Shown here piece after piece: positions 45,214 to 56,066 of a stretch of 64,000 bases of DNA. The DNA comes from Leptospiraceae bacterium (GTDB taxonomy: Bacteria; Spirochaetota; Leptospiria; Leptospirales; Leptospiraceae): assembly GCA_024233835.1 (NCBI GenBank), contig JACKPC010000005.1:1-64000 (forward strand), read 5' to 3'. The notes under the pieces are model-generated. The model did not search any database. It was not told the DNA's origin and was given only the letters and a program-made list of their open reading frames with translations. Position 1 is the first letter of the stretch. Each line of letters opens with the position of its first letter. Made by a program: the position numbers and the translations under genes.

Positions 45214-46663
45214 TTTCAGTGCTATCGGCCAGATACTGGGCTTTTTACTTTTAATGAACGGTTTTTTTATGGGGACCTGCATTCCTGTTGCCTATTACCT
45301 CCATAATGAAACCGATTTAATTGCACTGTTTTATTCTTCCAGTATTTCGGCTTTTTTAGGCGGATTCACCTGGCTTATAGCAAAGAAAAAACAAACTGAT
45401 AAAGAAATGCACACCCGGGATGGTTATATCATTGTTACGTTTGGCTGGTTGATTATGTCAGCTTCCGGTTCTTTGCCTTACCTATTTAGTGGGGCCATAC
45501 CGGCTTTTACGGATGCATTTTTCGAAACCATTTCCGGCTATTCCACAACCGGTGCTTCGGTTTTAAATAATATTGAATCTTTACCCAAAGATATTCTTCT
45601 CTGGAGAAGCATGACTCAGTGGCTCGGTGGAATGGGAATCATTGTTCTCGCTGTAGCTATTTTACCCTTACTGGGCATCGGGGGAATGCAGCTTTTTGTG
45701 GCGGAAGCTCCCGGAATTTCACCCGACAAACTACAACCCCGTATTGCGGAAACCGCCAAGCGGCTCTGGCTGATTTACATCGGGCTTACCGGTCTTGAAA
45801 CCATCCTTTTGATGATAGGTGGAATGAGTCTTTATGATGCTATTAATCACAGTTTTACGACTATGTCTTCGGGAGGATTTTCAACCAAGCAGGACAGTGC
45901 GGTAAACTTTTCTCCTTTTATCCAATATGTAATTATTTTCTTTATGATACTTGCCGGTTCTAATTTTACTCTTACCTATTTCGCTCTTAAAGGCAGGTTT
46001 AAAAAAGTTCTCGAAGATGAAGAACTCCGCTATTATCTTGCTTCCATCCTCATTTTTACTCTGGCTATAGGAGGGACGATTTACTTTATAAAAGATCTGG
46101 GAGCTGAGAAATCTTTTCGAGATGCACTTTTCCAGGTAGTATCGATTATTACTACCACCGGTTACGTTTCGGCTGATTATACAGCCTGGAATCATTTTGC
46201 CCTGACCTGTATTTTCATCCTGATGTTTTTTGGAGCTTCTGCTGGCTCTACCGCCGGGGGGATAAAAGTGGTTCGGCATATTATCCTTCTAAAAAATAGC
46301 TTTTTAGAATTTCGCAGACAAATTCATCCTAGGGCGATTATACCCGTAAGACTTAACCGGAAAGCTGTTTCTCAGGATATAGTATTTAATGTGATTGCTT
46401 TTGTCATGATCTACATTATGATTTTCGCGGTTTCTTCTATTATTTTATCTTTCGTAGGGGTGGATCTGATTACTTCTATGGGAGCCGTGGCTACCTGTCT
46501 CGGAAACGTTGGTCCGGGTCTCGGGAAAGTAGGACCTATGGATAATTTTGCCGGGATTCCGGCCGTAGGAAAATGGCTTTTATCTATTTTAATGCTCATG
46601 GGTCGTCTGGAACTTTTTACCGTTCTGATGCTTTTTTCTCCGTATTACTGGACAAAAAACTGA
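45203..46663 (+). CDS. trkH: Trk potassium transporter membrane subunit TrkH
   Basis: 486 residues with about ten membrane segments. The four pore-loop selectivity regions are visible (SGYSTTGAS, MSSGGFST, ITTTGYVSAD, CLGNVGPGLG), as expected for K+ uptake. The start lies within the end of trkA, with AGAGGA upstream, so the two subunits are co-translated. Confidence 0.95.
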   Translation: MRFNFSAIGQILGFLLLMNGFFMGTCIPVAYYLHNETDLIALFYSSSISAFLGGFTWLIAKKKQTDKEMHTRDGYIIVTFGWLIMSASGSLPYLFSGAIPAFTDAFFETISGYSTTGASVLNNIESLPKDILLWRSMTQWLGGMGIIVLAVAILPLLGIGGMQLFVAEAPGISPDKLQPRIAETAKRLWLIYIGLTGLETILLMIGGMSLYDAINHSFTTMSSGGFSTKQDSAVNFSPFIQYVIIFFMILAGSNFTLTYFALKGRFKKVLEDEELRYYLASILIFTLAIGGTIYFIKDLGAEKSFRDALFQVVSIITTTGYVSADYTAWNHFALTCIFILMFFGASAGSTAGGIKVVRHIILLKNSFLEFRRQIHPRAIIPVRLNRKAVSQDIVFNVIAFVMIYIMIFAVSSIILSFVGVDLITSMGAVATCLGNVGPGLGKVGPMDNFAGIPAVGKWLLSILMLMGRLELFTVLMLFSPYYWTKN

Positions 46664-46714
46664 AGGGCTGATGAAAGGATTTGACAATTTTAGAAAAGTC
46701 TTTATCAAGAGTTT

Positions 46715-47119
46715 ATGAAAAAACTCTTGATACTCATTCTTAGTTTCTTGTTTACTGTTTCCGCTTTTGCTCAATCTAAAGGTGGAAAGAAAGGACCCGT
46801 TCAGCGTAAAACCCAGAGCCGTGTTATGGAAATTTCAATTAATCAAAACAAGTTAGAAAAACAAGACAATACGTATGTATACAGTCCGGATCAGGGCCGT
46901 ATGACCCAGCACTATACTTACTACGTATTCCCTGCCGACAACCTCTTAAAAATAGTCGGGAAAAAGAACCTGAAAAAGGATTTCAAAGTTAAAGTGATTA
47001 TAGAGAAAACAACTTCGAAAACTTCCAAGCCTTCAGATCCGAATATGCCTCAACCGGATGGTGGTTTCAGACATACCTATAACTATTGCCGGGCTATAAA
47101 GCTTATATCGGTAGAGTAG
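46715..47119 (+). CDS. Small secreted protein
   Basis: 134 residues with a clear signal peptide (LLILILSFLFTVSAFA-QSK). The mature part is basic, with beta-type patterns (VMEISINQNKLEK ... TYYVFPADNLLKIVGKK). Not recognised. It ends three bases before the three-domain fusion gene, so the two are an operon. Confidence 0.6.
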   Translation: MKKLLILILSFLFTVSAFAQSKGGKKGPVQRKTQSRVMEISINQNKLEKQDNTYVYSPDQGRMTQHYTYYVFPADNLLKIVGKKNLKKDFKVKVIIEKTTSKTSKPSDPNMPQPDGGFRHTYNYCRAIKLISVE

Positions 47120-47122
47120 GTC

Positions 47123-49450
47123 ATGGAAAAATCTATCCTTATCACCCAGTGTCTTCAGAATGATTTTGTCAAACCTATCGATAGATACGAACCCATGCCC
47201 AATGCTTTGCATGTTGGCTACGAAGAAGCGAGAAGGCTACTGGGGGAAAGGGTAGAAGATAGCCCGGTAAATCGTGTGATTGATTGGGCCTATCATACGG
47301 AAGAGAATGAACTTAAAATTATCCATATCCGGGACTGGCATGATGACACTGACCCCAAACAAAAAGAACATCTTTCTCAGTTTGGCAAGCATTGCATTAA
47401 AAACAGTGTCGGTGCGGATTTTGTTTTCAAAGAATTTATTAAATATGATCGCTCTCATACCATCCTGAATGCAAGCGGGCTGAATGATTTTATTGATACG
47501 AATCTAGATGAATTGCTTTCAGTTCATAAAAATAAAAAAACAAAGATAGGCCTGATGGGTGTCTGGACAGAAGCCAAGATTACTTTCTTAGCCTATGACA
47601 TAAAAACCCGTTATCCTGACTTTGAAATCATGGTTTGCACTGCACTTACAGCCAGTTCTTCAAGGAACATGCATTTTATTGCTCTGGAACAGATGGCAGA
47701 AATTCTGGGTGTACAAATTGTCTCCTCTATTGCCGATTTTACAAATTTTTTAACCGGAACACAACCGGCTATTTCTATTCGCAAAAATTCCAGAGTAGGG
47801 GATGCGAGACTCAATTTTTCTCCACCGAATTATACCGTAAGCGATACCGATAAAATCTTATTACAGTATCTTTTTCGAGATACTACTGAAGTAAATTTTC
47901 ACTGTCTCGACGGAGGTTTTTCCGGCAACGTAGTCTTAAAAGCCAGGGCTAAGGATATTTACGGACACAGCCAGTCTCCCTCAGTTGTTAAAATAGGAAA
48001 AAGGGAACTCATTGCTAAGGAACGGATCAATTTCGAAAGGATCCAGGAAGTCTTAGGGAATAATGCACCGAGCGTGGTGGACTTTGCTGAACTCGAAGAT
48101 AGAGGTGCTATCAAATACCGTTATGCGGCTATGCTCGATAACAATGAAGTCCGAACCTTTCAAAAATTATACGCTCTCAGTGACGATTTGCAGGAAATCG
48201 AAAATATTCTCCGCATTGTCTTCACCCAGCAACTGGGTAAAATGTATTCAGCGGCTAACCATGAAACCCTGAATTTGATGCAGTACTATGATTTTACGGA
48301 TAAATACGCTGTAAGCATCAGGCAAAGAGTAGAGCATTTAACGGGTCATAAAGCAGAAGGAGAAAGTCTAAGCCTGCACGGGCATAACCTTCCCAATGTC
48401 TGCTATTTTTATGAAAGAGATCTGAAAAACCTTAAAGAAACAGTACCGGCTCCCCATTATGTGTCCTATATACACGGGGATTTGAACGGGGCGAATATTT
48501 TAATTGATGGGCAGAAAAACGTCTGGTTGATTGATTTTTTTCATACCCACAGGGGACATATTCTAAAAGACCTGATCAAATTTGAGAACGATCTTTTGTT
48601 TATTTTCATGGAGATTCACTCCAAAAAAGAATTTCATGAAGCTGTAAAATTATTGAATGTTCTTCTTAACCTCGAAGACCTCGGTGTTCCCCTTGAAAAT
48701 TTCGCAAGAAAAGAGGATTTTACCTTTCCGCAGATCCAGAAAGCTTTTCAAACTATTTGTATCCTCCGTTCTTTTTATCCGGAATTAATACAGACAGATC
48801 GCTCTCCTTACCAGTATTATGTGGCCATTATGCGCTATGCCATGCACACTATGTCTTTTGATGAATCTAATGAATTCCAGAAACAGTTGGCACTATATAC
48901 AGGAGCTCAGGCTTCAGCCAAAATAAAAGAATTTTTACAATCCTCTACAAAACTCAGGATAAATTTCTTAAAACTTCCGAATTCTTCTTCCTCTCAGATA
49001 GGCATGACAATTTTACCGGGTAGAAAAGACCGGGATCGAGACCTTGAGGAAGATATACAGATTATCAAAGAAAACGGAGTTAAAGCGGTTTTAACCATGG
49101 TAACACCCGCCGAATTGGAATTCTATGGTGTTTACAATCTGGAAATGAAATACAGAGAAGCCGGGCTGGATACTCTTTTCTTACCGGTCATCGATCAGGG
49201 AGTTCCTTCCTATCATGAATTAGAAGAAATTCTGGGCTGGATGCAGGAAAAGCTAAAAAAGGGAGAAAAAATTTTGGTACATTGCGTGGGGGGCCTCGGA
49301 CGGACAGGAACTATCGTGGCCTGTTACCTAATTAAGTTTTTTTCTCTTTCTGTGGAAGAAGCGGTAAAACGGGTGAGAGAAGTTCGTTCCGGTCGGGCTA
49401 TAGAATCAAAAAAACAAATGGATTTTATTCGAAACTATAAACCCGATTAA
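47123..49450 (+). CDS. Isochorismatase-like / APH-like kinase / dual-specificity phosphatase fusion
   Basis: 775 residues with three enzyme folds. Residues 1-~210 are isochorismatase-like: QNDF with Asp14 is present, but the catalytic Cys position (GVxTxxC) is Lys152 in GVWTEAK, so it is probably inactive. Residues ~240-570 contain an aminoglycoside-phosphotransferase-like kinase with YIHGDLNGANIL (Asp453) and LIDFF (Asp471), both intact. Residues ~610-775 are a dual-specificity phosphatase with HCVGGLGRTG (Cys721, Arg727). A kinase and a phosphatase in one chain suggest a switch on a common substrate; the substrate is unknown. I know of no standard protein with this layout. Confidence 0.8.
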   Translation: MEKSILITQCLQNDFVKPIDRYEPMPNALHVGYEEARRLLGERVEDSPVNRVIDWAYHTEENELKIIHIRDWHDDTDPKQKEHLSQFGKHCIKNSVGADFVFKEFIKYDRSHTILNASGLNDFIDTNLDELLSVHKNKKTKIGLMGVWTEAKITFLAYDIKTRYPDFEIMVCTALTASSSRNMHFIALEQMAEILGVQIVSSIADFTNFLTGTQPAISIRKNSRVGDARLNFSPPNYTVSDTDKILLQYLFRDTTEVNFHCLDGGFSGNVVLKARAKDIYGHSQSPSVVKIGKRELIAKERINFERIQEVLGNNAPSVVDFAELEDRGAIKYRYAAMLDNNEVRTFQKLYALSDDLQEIENILRIVFTQQLGKMYSAANHETLNLMQYYDFTDKYAVSIRQRVEHLTGHKAEGESLSLHGHNLPNVCYFYERDLKNLKETVPAPHYVSYIHGDLNGANILIDGQKNVWLIDFFHTHRGHILKDLIKFENDLLFIFMEIHSKKEFHEAVKLLNVLLNLEDLGVPLENFARKEDFTFPQIQKAFQTICILRSFYPELIQTDRSPYQYYVAIMRYAMHTMSFDESNEFQKQLALYTGAQASAKIKEFLQSSTKLRINFLKLPNSSSSQIGMTILPGRKDRDRDLEEDIQIIKENGVKAVLTMVTPAELEFYGVYNLEMKYREAGLDTLFLPVIDQGVPSYHELEEILGWMQEKLKKGEKILVHCVGGLGRTGTIVACYLIKFFSLSVEEAVKRVREVRSGRAIESKKQMDFIRNYKPD

Positions 49451-49499
49451 TAAATTTTCCCGGGAAGCTAAGGGCAGCAAATATCCGATGGCTTGCCTT

Positions 49500-52085
49500 C
49501 TATAACTTGAAAAATTCTATCTGTCTCTGAAGATCTTCAATCCTGAGTTCGATTTCCCTGGCTGATTCATACACTTCTTTCGATTTTCCTAAAAGATTAG
49601 AACTTAGAGAAGAGATGGATTGATTGATCTTGAGAAGTTCATTCCCGGATTTTTCCTGTTTTCCTGTAAGTTCAAAAATAGATTCAGATAAATTTTTCAC
49701 CTGTTTGCTATATTCCGTTAACTGATCACTTTTCTCATCCTGTTCCACTAAATGTTTATCAGCTATTTCTACGTATTCCCGAAAACGGTTAATAATCTCA
49801 GTGATTTCCTGTAAAGATAGAGAAGTATTATCCACATATTCTTTCCCTTTCCTTACCTCTGTCAGCCCATTTAAAACAAGGGATGAAATATTTTTTGCAT
49901 TGGAAGCGGTTTTTTCAGCAAGCTTCCCGATTTCCTGGGCTACGATAGCAAAGCCCCTTCCATTTTCACCGGCTCTTGCGGCTTCAATAGAAGCATTCAG
50001 GGAAAGAAGATTTACCTGATCGGAAATATCTGTAATGATCTTTACAATTTCCGAAATCTTCTTTGTGCTTTCATCAATACGGTTCATACCGGAAATTGTA
50101 TTATCCATGAGTTGATTACTTTTTCCGGCAATTTCCGAAGCGGTTTGATTTAAAAGTAAAGCTTCCTTTCCCTGTTCTACGCTCAATTGTATCTGTTCTT
50201 TTAATTCCTGTAATACACTATAAGTTAAACGATATAATTTGGATTGCTCCCCCGCATTTCCTGTGATTGTATTACTATGATGATGAAGTTCCTGAACCGA
50301 ATTTCCTGCCTCATTCATAGATGTGGCCAACTCCGAGGTAAAGCGGTTCAGGTCTGTACTCACCGAATTAAAAAGTTGCATTCTGTGACTGATATTCAGG
50401 GAGGATTCTTTTACTGTACCCATTATGACTTTTAGCTTCATCACTATTTTATTGAAATTTGTGAACAGGCTTATGAGTTCAAAGTTAGTGGCTTTTGATA
50501 CATCACACTGTACATTTAAATTTCCATTAAAAAGTTCTGATGAAGATTCAATAAAACTATTAATAGAACGGGTTACGGGTTTAATCATATAAAATGAAAG
50601 TAGAAAAATAAGAAATACAGCAACTCCTCCTATCAAAATAAAAATCCAGGTAAATGTATCGATAGGTTTTTGCATACGGGTTGAAGCAATGCTGATAGCA
50701 CTTTTCCATTCTCTGCCTGTATTTCCAAAATAAATTGGAACACCAATATTATAGATCTTCTGATTGGAAAGTTTAGAATGAGCCGTAAAATAATATTCAC
50801 CTGCTGCCTTTACTTGAGCAGCTATTTCGGGCTTATCTTTGTAGATTTCTACAAGATTTTTACCCACCAAATCTTTATTAAATGTAGATATGATAGTTCT
50901 TTTCTCGGATAGAAGAGTAATGTAACTTTCTTTATCACTTTCATTCTTCGTAGCTTCTATAAAATCATGGATACTTACATCGATTCCGACAACTCCCAGT
51001 ACCTCATTTTCCTTTCCCATAATGGGTACTACAAGAGAAGTCATAATTATACTCACACCACCAACATTGTACCGATAGGGTTCGATGATCTCTTCTTTTT
51101 TTGTTTTTTTGGGAAGGGTATAGTATCCTTCTCCTTTTCCGTCTTCATAATCTCTTGGAGGTTCATAAATCAATTCTCCTTTTGCATTTTTAACCCAATA
51201 GGCAATATGTCTTCCGGTTTCATCGTGATAAGGTTTATTTTTATACTTCTCATCTTTTCCATCAAAGCGTCCGGGTTCAAATATAACCCAGACTCCTAAA
51301 AAGTTTCCCGATGTACTTTTTTGCATAAAACTTTTTAAAAGTTGTATGGATTCCTCACGGTTAAGAGAGAAACTTTTATCTACTACGCTGGCTCTGTAGA
51401 TTTTTGCCAGGGCTCTGGCTTCATCAAGGGGAACCTTGAAAAATGCCTGAGTTTTATACGAAGCTGAAATTGCAAGTTGACGGGCATTATTTCGAATTGA
51501 ATCCAAATATATTTTGCTGAAGTGTGAATAAAAAAATGTTAGAAGTACTGTAATAATCGTTGTAGTAGCCGCAAGCACCGGAAGAATCAGGGTATCATTA
51601 AAGTTAAGAAGATATAAACCTTTCTTTCTGGTTTCACTATGCAAAATTCTGCGAGTTAAGAGATATAGTAGAAGTCCAAAAAGACTCCCTTCTATAAAAC
51701 CTATGAGTAAGAAATAAATAAACTGTGTAATGGAATTATATGCATCTGTAGAGAAATACAGGTATAAATTAAAAATAATAGGCCCGAGATAATTTCCTAA
51801 AGCTAAAAGCAGAGAAATACGCCTTGCATACAGTCTGATAAAGCTTAGTTTATCTATATCCTCTTCAGATTTTAAAGAATCCAGATTTTCTATTAGTTTT
51901 TTCGTTTCTATATTAAACAGGTAAGTTGAAATCCCAACTATTATAATAATAAGAAGAGATACCGTTTTCAGAACATCAAGAAGTACATTAAAGCCTACAA
52001 GATCTAAGAAAAAGGTAATATAAATTACAGGCTCAAGAAGATAAAGCCCCTGAAATAAGAATATTAATTTGTGTTTTATACTCAT
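49500..52085 (-). CDS. Methyl-accepting chemotaxis protein with dCache domain
   Basis: 861 residues. Unusually, several membrane segments (about five) precede the periplasmic sensor. The sensor is dCache-like (GNFLGVWVIFEPGRFDGKD ... GRHIAYWVKNAKGELIYEPPRDYEDG ... VVGIDVSIHDFI). A further membrane segment, a HAMP-like region and the signalling domain with hairpin tip ISDQVNLLSLNASIEAARAGENGRGFAIVAQEIGKLAE follow. It steers the flagellar motor through CheA/CheW. The ligand is unknown. It is the last gene of a three-gene operon. Confidence 0.93.
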   Translation of the reverse strand: MSIKHKLIFLFQGLYLLEPVIYITFFLDLVGFNVLLDVLKTVSLLIIIIVGISTYLFNIETKKLIENLDSLKSEEDIDKLSFIRLYARRISLLLALGNYLGPIIFNLYLYFSTDAYNSITQFIYFLLIGFIEGSLFGLLLYLLTRRILHSETRKKGLYLLNFNDTLILPVLAATTTIITVLLTFFYSHFSKIYLDSIRNNARQLAISASYKTQAFFKVPLDEARALAKIYRASVVDKSFSLNREESIQLLKSFMQKSTSGNFLGVWVIFEPGRFDGKDEKYKNKPYHDETGRHIAYWVKNAKGELIYEPPRDYEDGKGEGYYTLPKKTKKEEIIEPYRYNVGGVSIIMTSLVVPIMGKENEVLGVVGIDVSIHDFIEATKNESDKESYITLLSEKRTIISTFNKDLVGKNLVEIYKDKPEIAAQVKAAGEYYFTAHSKLSNQKIYNIGVPIYFGNTGREWKSAISIASTRMQKPIDTFTWIFILIGGVAVFLIFLLSFYMIKPVTRSINSFIESSSELFNGNLNVQCDVSKATNFELISLFTNFNKIVMKLKVIMGTVKESSLNISHRMQLFNSVSTDLNRFTSELATSMNEAGNSVQELHHHSNTITGNAGEQSKLYRLTYSVLQELKEQIQLSVEQGKEALLLNQTASEIAGKSNQLMDNTISGMNRIDESTKKISEIVKIITDISDQVNLLSLNASIEAARAGENGRGFAIVAQEIGKLAEKTASNAKNISSLVLNGLTEVRKGKEYVDNTSLSLQEITEIINRFREYVEIADKHLVEQDEKSDQLTEYSKQVKNLSESIFELTGKQEKSGNELLKINQSISSLSSNLLGKSKEVYESAREIELRIEDLQRQIEFFKL

Positions 52086-52114
52086 AGGATTCCAACTCCC
52101 TACAAACAGATATT

Positions 52115-52990
52115 TTATAGGGTTTTAATTAATTCAATCAGTTTCTGTCGTCTGATGTGAATCACAAATACATAGCTCATCCATAATTCGGTAATCAAGT
52201 CATGAGAAATTATATGATAAAAATAATTCAAGCCAAGACTAATGAAGGATAAAAGGCTAATCAAAATCGTTACTTTCCAGGAAGACTGCTCGTCACGAAC
52301 TTTCTCTACAAATAGTTTTAATTGGGTTTCACGATTTCGAGACAGTATAATGCTTCGACGACGTTTCTGCTTATCATCGTTAAGGATCAGATAAAGATGT
52401 GTTCCGTATACTATAATATAGAAGTAGCCACCCGTCAAAAAAAATAAACTTAAATACCGTTTAGTATCAATATTCCCATCGTCTTTATAATCCAACCAGA
52501 GACCCTTTAAATGAAATAATTCTATGAGAACCAACATCAAGAGAAAGAAAAAATACAGAAGGGATTTCATCGCATCTGAGTGATAGTAATCAATTAGATT
52601 AATCACAAAGATTAAGTAAACAGGAAAAGTCGATAGAAGTAAGAGAAAATATAAACTTCCGCCTGATGTAAAGACAAAGAGATTATAAAGGTATATGATT
52701 GAAATTAGATGCAACAATCTCTCATCGAGCTCAGGCAAAATTTGATTTTCATAATATAGGGAGAGGGTAATTGGAAAAACTATAACCAAAGCAATTAAAG
52801 AGACGATATTGTTGTTAGAAGCTATATCAAGATTAACAAAAGCTAAAGCAAGAATTAGAAGAAAAGAAAAGAAAGCATCTTTAAAGTCTCCTTCCCTGCG
52901 GAATGCACGGATAAGAAAAAATGATTTGCCAACATTCAATATTGCATAAAAGCAAAGAAAGAGACTTATACTAATACTTTTTTCTAACAT
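52115..52990 (-). CDS. Polytopic membrane protein of unknown function
   Basis: 291 residues with about eight hydrophobic segments and a charged loop near the end (KQKRRRSIILSRNRETQLKLF). Not recognised. It starts two bases after the CAP-domain lipoprotein and 29 bases before the chemoreceptor, so it may assist or be sensed together with these. Confidence 0.6.
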   Translation of the reverse strand: MLEKSISISLFLCFYAILNVGKSFFLIRAFRREGDFKDAFFSFLLILALAFVNLDIASNNNIVSLIALVIVFPITLSLYYENQILPELDERLLHLISIIYLYNLFVFTSGGSLYFLLLLSTFPVYLIFVINLIDYYHSDAMKSLLYFFFLLMLVLIELFHLKGLWLDYKDDGNIDTKRYLSLFFLTGGYFYIIVYGTHLYLILNDDKQKRRRSIILSRNRETQLKLFVEKVRDEQSSWKVTILISLLSFISLGLNYFYHIISHDLITELWMSYVFVIHIRRQKLIELIKTL

Positions 52991-52992
52991 AT

Positions 52993-53976
52993 TCAGGGTT
53001 TTATCAGGGTTACCGAGTAAGAGTAATCTTTTGAAGTTCCATCTTTTAATTTAACTCCGGAAATTGTCACCTTATACGTCAAATCAGTACTGGAAGTTTT
53101 ATTAATTCCGGAAGGAACCCAGACCAGGGTATTATCTCCATAACCTTTTGCTAAAGTTTCTTTTGTCAGGCTAATTGATGTACCATCTGAACTACTCATG
53201 TTTACAGATACCGAGCTAAAGTCTGCTTCAGGAATCGCAAAAGACCAGCGGTCATAAACCAGGCTTTGTACTACATATCCCTGAGGAGGCCAGGAGATAA
53301 AATCCGGCATAGTCTCAGGATAAGAAGTCAAAGAATTACCGATTACATATAAAGCATTCGCTTTTGAAGTCGACCCGCTCCCGAATAATTTAGCCTTCGA
53401 ATAGAGAACCCAGCGCCTGTGACCTGCTGCATAATTACTACTACCGGGATCCTGTATATACAGGTCTATAGCAGAGCTATTGGCTGCTCCTAAAGCCAAA
53501 TTGGACGCTCCTGCTGCATCTTTACCTGTAGTCGTATAGCAGGTCCAGCTTGTAGGTGGGTTATGGTTTAATGAATTATTGGCTTCCATCATAAGAGCTG
53601 CTTCCTGAGCCTTTGCACTCAGACTTGAGTCAAGACTAATATCAGGTAAGCCTACTGCTCCTCTAAAATAATTTATTCGGACTTGTACTTTTGTTTGAAC
53701 ATCCGAAGGAACAGTACCTGCAGTACAGGAAGAAGTGCTTCCATTCCAGGTAAAACTTTCAACCTTAGAGGCCACATAACGACTGTTATACTCAGAAAGA
53801 ACTGTATCTCTTGATTTTTGAGCAGGCAGGGTGGTTAAAGTGCTACCTGCTGCCTGAGATGAAGACGCCAAAAGAGCCAGCAGGGCCAGAGTTCCGCTAT
53901 TATCCTTATCCTCTTTCTTTACCAGGGAACAGGAAAAGATGAATAATAATAAAAAAGAATAAATGATGTATCTCAT
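52993..53976 (-). CDS. CAP/SCP-domain lipoprotein
   Basis: 327 residues. The signal peptide ends in lipobox FIFSC, followed by SLVKKEDKDNSGTLALLALL. The CAP domain (cysteine-rich secretory/antigen 5/PR-1) follows: VRINYFRGAVGLPDISLDSSLSAKAQEAALMM, SLNHNPP and AAGHRRWVLYSKAKLFGSGST. Such proteins are secreted and of varied function. It heads an operon with a membrane protein and a chemoreceptor. Confidence 0.88.
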   Translation of the reverse strand: MRYIIYSFLLLFIFSCSLVKKEDKDNSGTLALLALLASSSQAAGSTLTTLPAQKSRDTVLSEYNSRYVASKVESFTWNGSTSSCTAGTVPSDVQTKVQVRINYFRGAVGLPDISLDSSLSAKAQEAALMMEANNSLNHNPPTSWTCYTTTGKDAAGASNLALGAANSSAIDLYIQDPGSSNYAAGHRRWVLYSKAKLFGSGSTSKANALYVIGNSLTSYPETMPDFISWPPQGYVVQSLVYDRWSFAIPEADFSSVSVNMSSSDGTSISLTKETLAKGYGDNTLVWVPSGINKTSSTDLTYKVTISGVKLKDGTSKDYSYSVTLIKP

Positions 53977-54055
53977 GGACTTATTCTGTAAATGGGTAAA
54001 TAAAAGTCAATTTAGATGTTTTTTATCCTGTAAATAAAACGTCACATTTTAATGA

Positions 54056-56066
54056 GGGTGCTGTCATGAAAACAAGATATACTATACTACCAATACTATT
54101 TTTATTAGGTCTTATCAGCTGTAACTTTGTTGCAAGCAATAAAAGCGAAGGAAACGGCGCAAGGGTTCTCGCGTTAAACTATGACCCTTCCACAGTCAAT
54201 AGTGGAGATGCCTACAAACAGACGAAGCTTTCGGTGCAGGGGAAGCTGAGCTACCCGGATGGAACTCCTATAGAATACGCAAATCTTAATATCAAATCCG
54301 CAGGTCTAACAACCTCTCTTTCTGTTCGTTCTACTTCCGGCTACTTAAGTTTCGGAGACGTGGATGTAGACAGGGGAGAAATCGAAGGCGTTCTCTTTCT
54401 TAAAAAAGTAAGCGATGAAACGGATATCAAATCCTATACCCTCTACTGGGCGAATGCCGATAACATAAGCCTTTCGAAAATCGCTACTTTCTACAAGACG
54501 GGCACTGACCCGAGCTATGTTTTTAAAGAAAATACTCCCATTTATACGGGAGCCAAAAAGTTCACCTTCTTTAGTGTAGACAAATCAGGTAATGAAACCC
54601 TTCTCGAAGCACTGGAATTCAAGGATTCGGGTCCTTCTTTCAGTACGGACGAAAACGGGAATTATACTATTATACTCGGTCTGGGTAAATCGAAGATAGG
54701 TGTGTCGAAAGACGGGAAAGATTTGGGTGATATCTCTATATCGATAGAATCTGTAGATGCGAAGCCCATCCCGGAAGTTACATCCAGTGAATTTTCAGCC
54801 GTTGTCACCGGAGTTACTCAGCTAAGCCCTGAAGACGTGAAAGCCCTCGAATCGGTTACCAAACCCACTGTCCCTCCGTCTACTATCAGTTTCACGGACA
54901 CGGACCCTGACGCCTTGCAGCTCGGAGGAGAAATTCTCATAGGCAAAGCCAGTGCTGAATCGAATATCACACACTACGGTCTTTACTTTGCACAGTCTGC
55001 TACTGTTAAAGCGAGGCTCTTAGCATTTATTGCAAAAACAGGTTCCGATATCAAGGTAACGATTTCCGGTAATCTACCTATTCCCGAAGGAAGTCAATAC
55101 CTAATGGTTGTAAGTAAAAATACGGCCGGTGAGATGTCTACAGGACCTTCGGTTCTTATTAATGACTATGTGAAACCTCCGACTGCACCGAGTCTGACTG
55201 CGGCTTCTATTTCATTCACAGATACAGATAACACCCAGAACGCAATAGCTGGACAGGTGAGTATAACAAAAGCCTCAGACGAATCCAATATTGATTCCTA
55301 TGTACTTTACTGGGGTAATTCGGCAACGACCAGACTCAGCACCACTCCGATAGCAGAACTGAACAAGACCGGGGCGAACCTCGTTTATAATGTGGCTACT
55401 AATACAGCTATACCCGCAGGAGCCACGCACTTTCTCGTCTTTACAAAAAATGCAGTAGGGGAGATGGTTACCGGAATCTCAGTCGCCATTGTTGATACTC
55501 TTCCGAATGCGAAAGAAATCACATCTTTTTCTATCCCGTCTATTCCGCAGGCAACAGCTATCATTACAGGAACAAACATTGCTCTGAATATTCCTTTTGG
55601 GAATGCCATAACTAATTTGGTGGCAGGATTTACTACTACAGGAGCTTCCGTTAAAATCGGAACGACTGTGCAGGTGAGCGGAACAACTGCAAACGATTTT
55701 ACGAACCCCTTAACGTACACCGTCACCGCAGTCGATGGAAGCACACAGAACTATACCGTTACGACTACTGTAGCAGCAAATCAGGCTCCTGTTGCATCCA
55801 GTGTTACATTCAGTGGAAGTATAACTCTTGCTTCTTCTCTTACCGGGACTTTTAGTTATTCTGATCCTGACGGTCATACCGCCGGAACCCATACGTATCA
55901 GTGGTATCGCTGTACAGATAACACAAGTGCTCCACCTACAAACTGCTCGGCTATCAGCGGTGCAACCGGAATCACATATACACTTACTATAGCTGATGAT
56001 TTGAAATACATTCGATTTGCTGTCACTCCAGTGGATCAGTATGCACTCGCCGGAACTATGGTTTAT
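54056..56066 (+). repeat. Long direct repeat R1, copy 1 (lipoprotein 5' part)
   Basis: Matches 58802-60812 (offset 4746 bp). It begins GGGTGCTGTC just before the start codon. I saw no difference through 55879. Four single-base differences, all silent, fall at 55880, 55952, 55955 and 55994. Beyond 56066 the two genes are unrelated. Confidence 0.9.

Noticed and set aside
55385..55744. Minus-strand 119-codon frame repeated in both lipoprotein copies
   Set aside because: It is conserved only because the overlapping + strand lipoprotein sequence is duplicated; it has no ribosome site and no recognisable motif.
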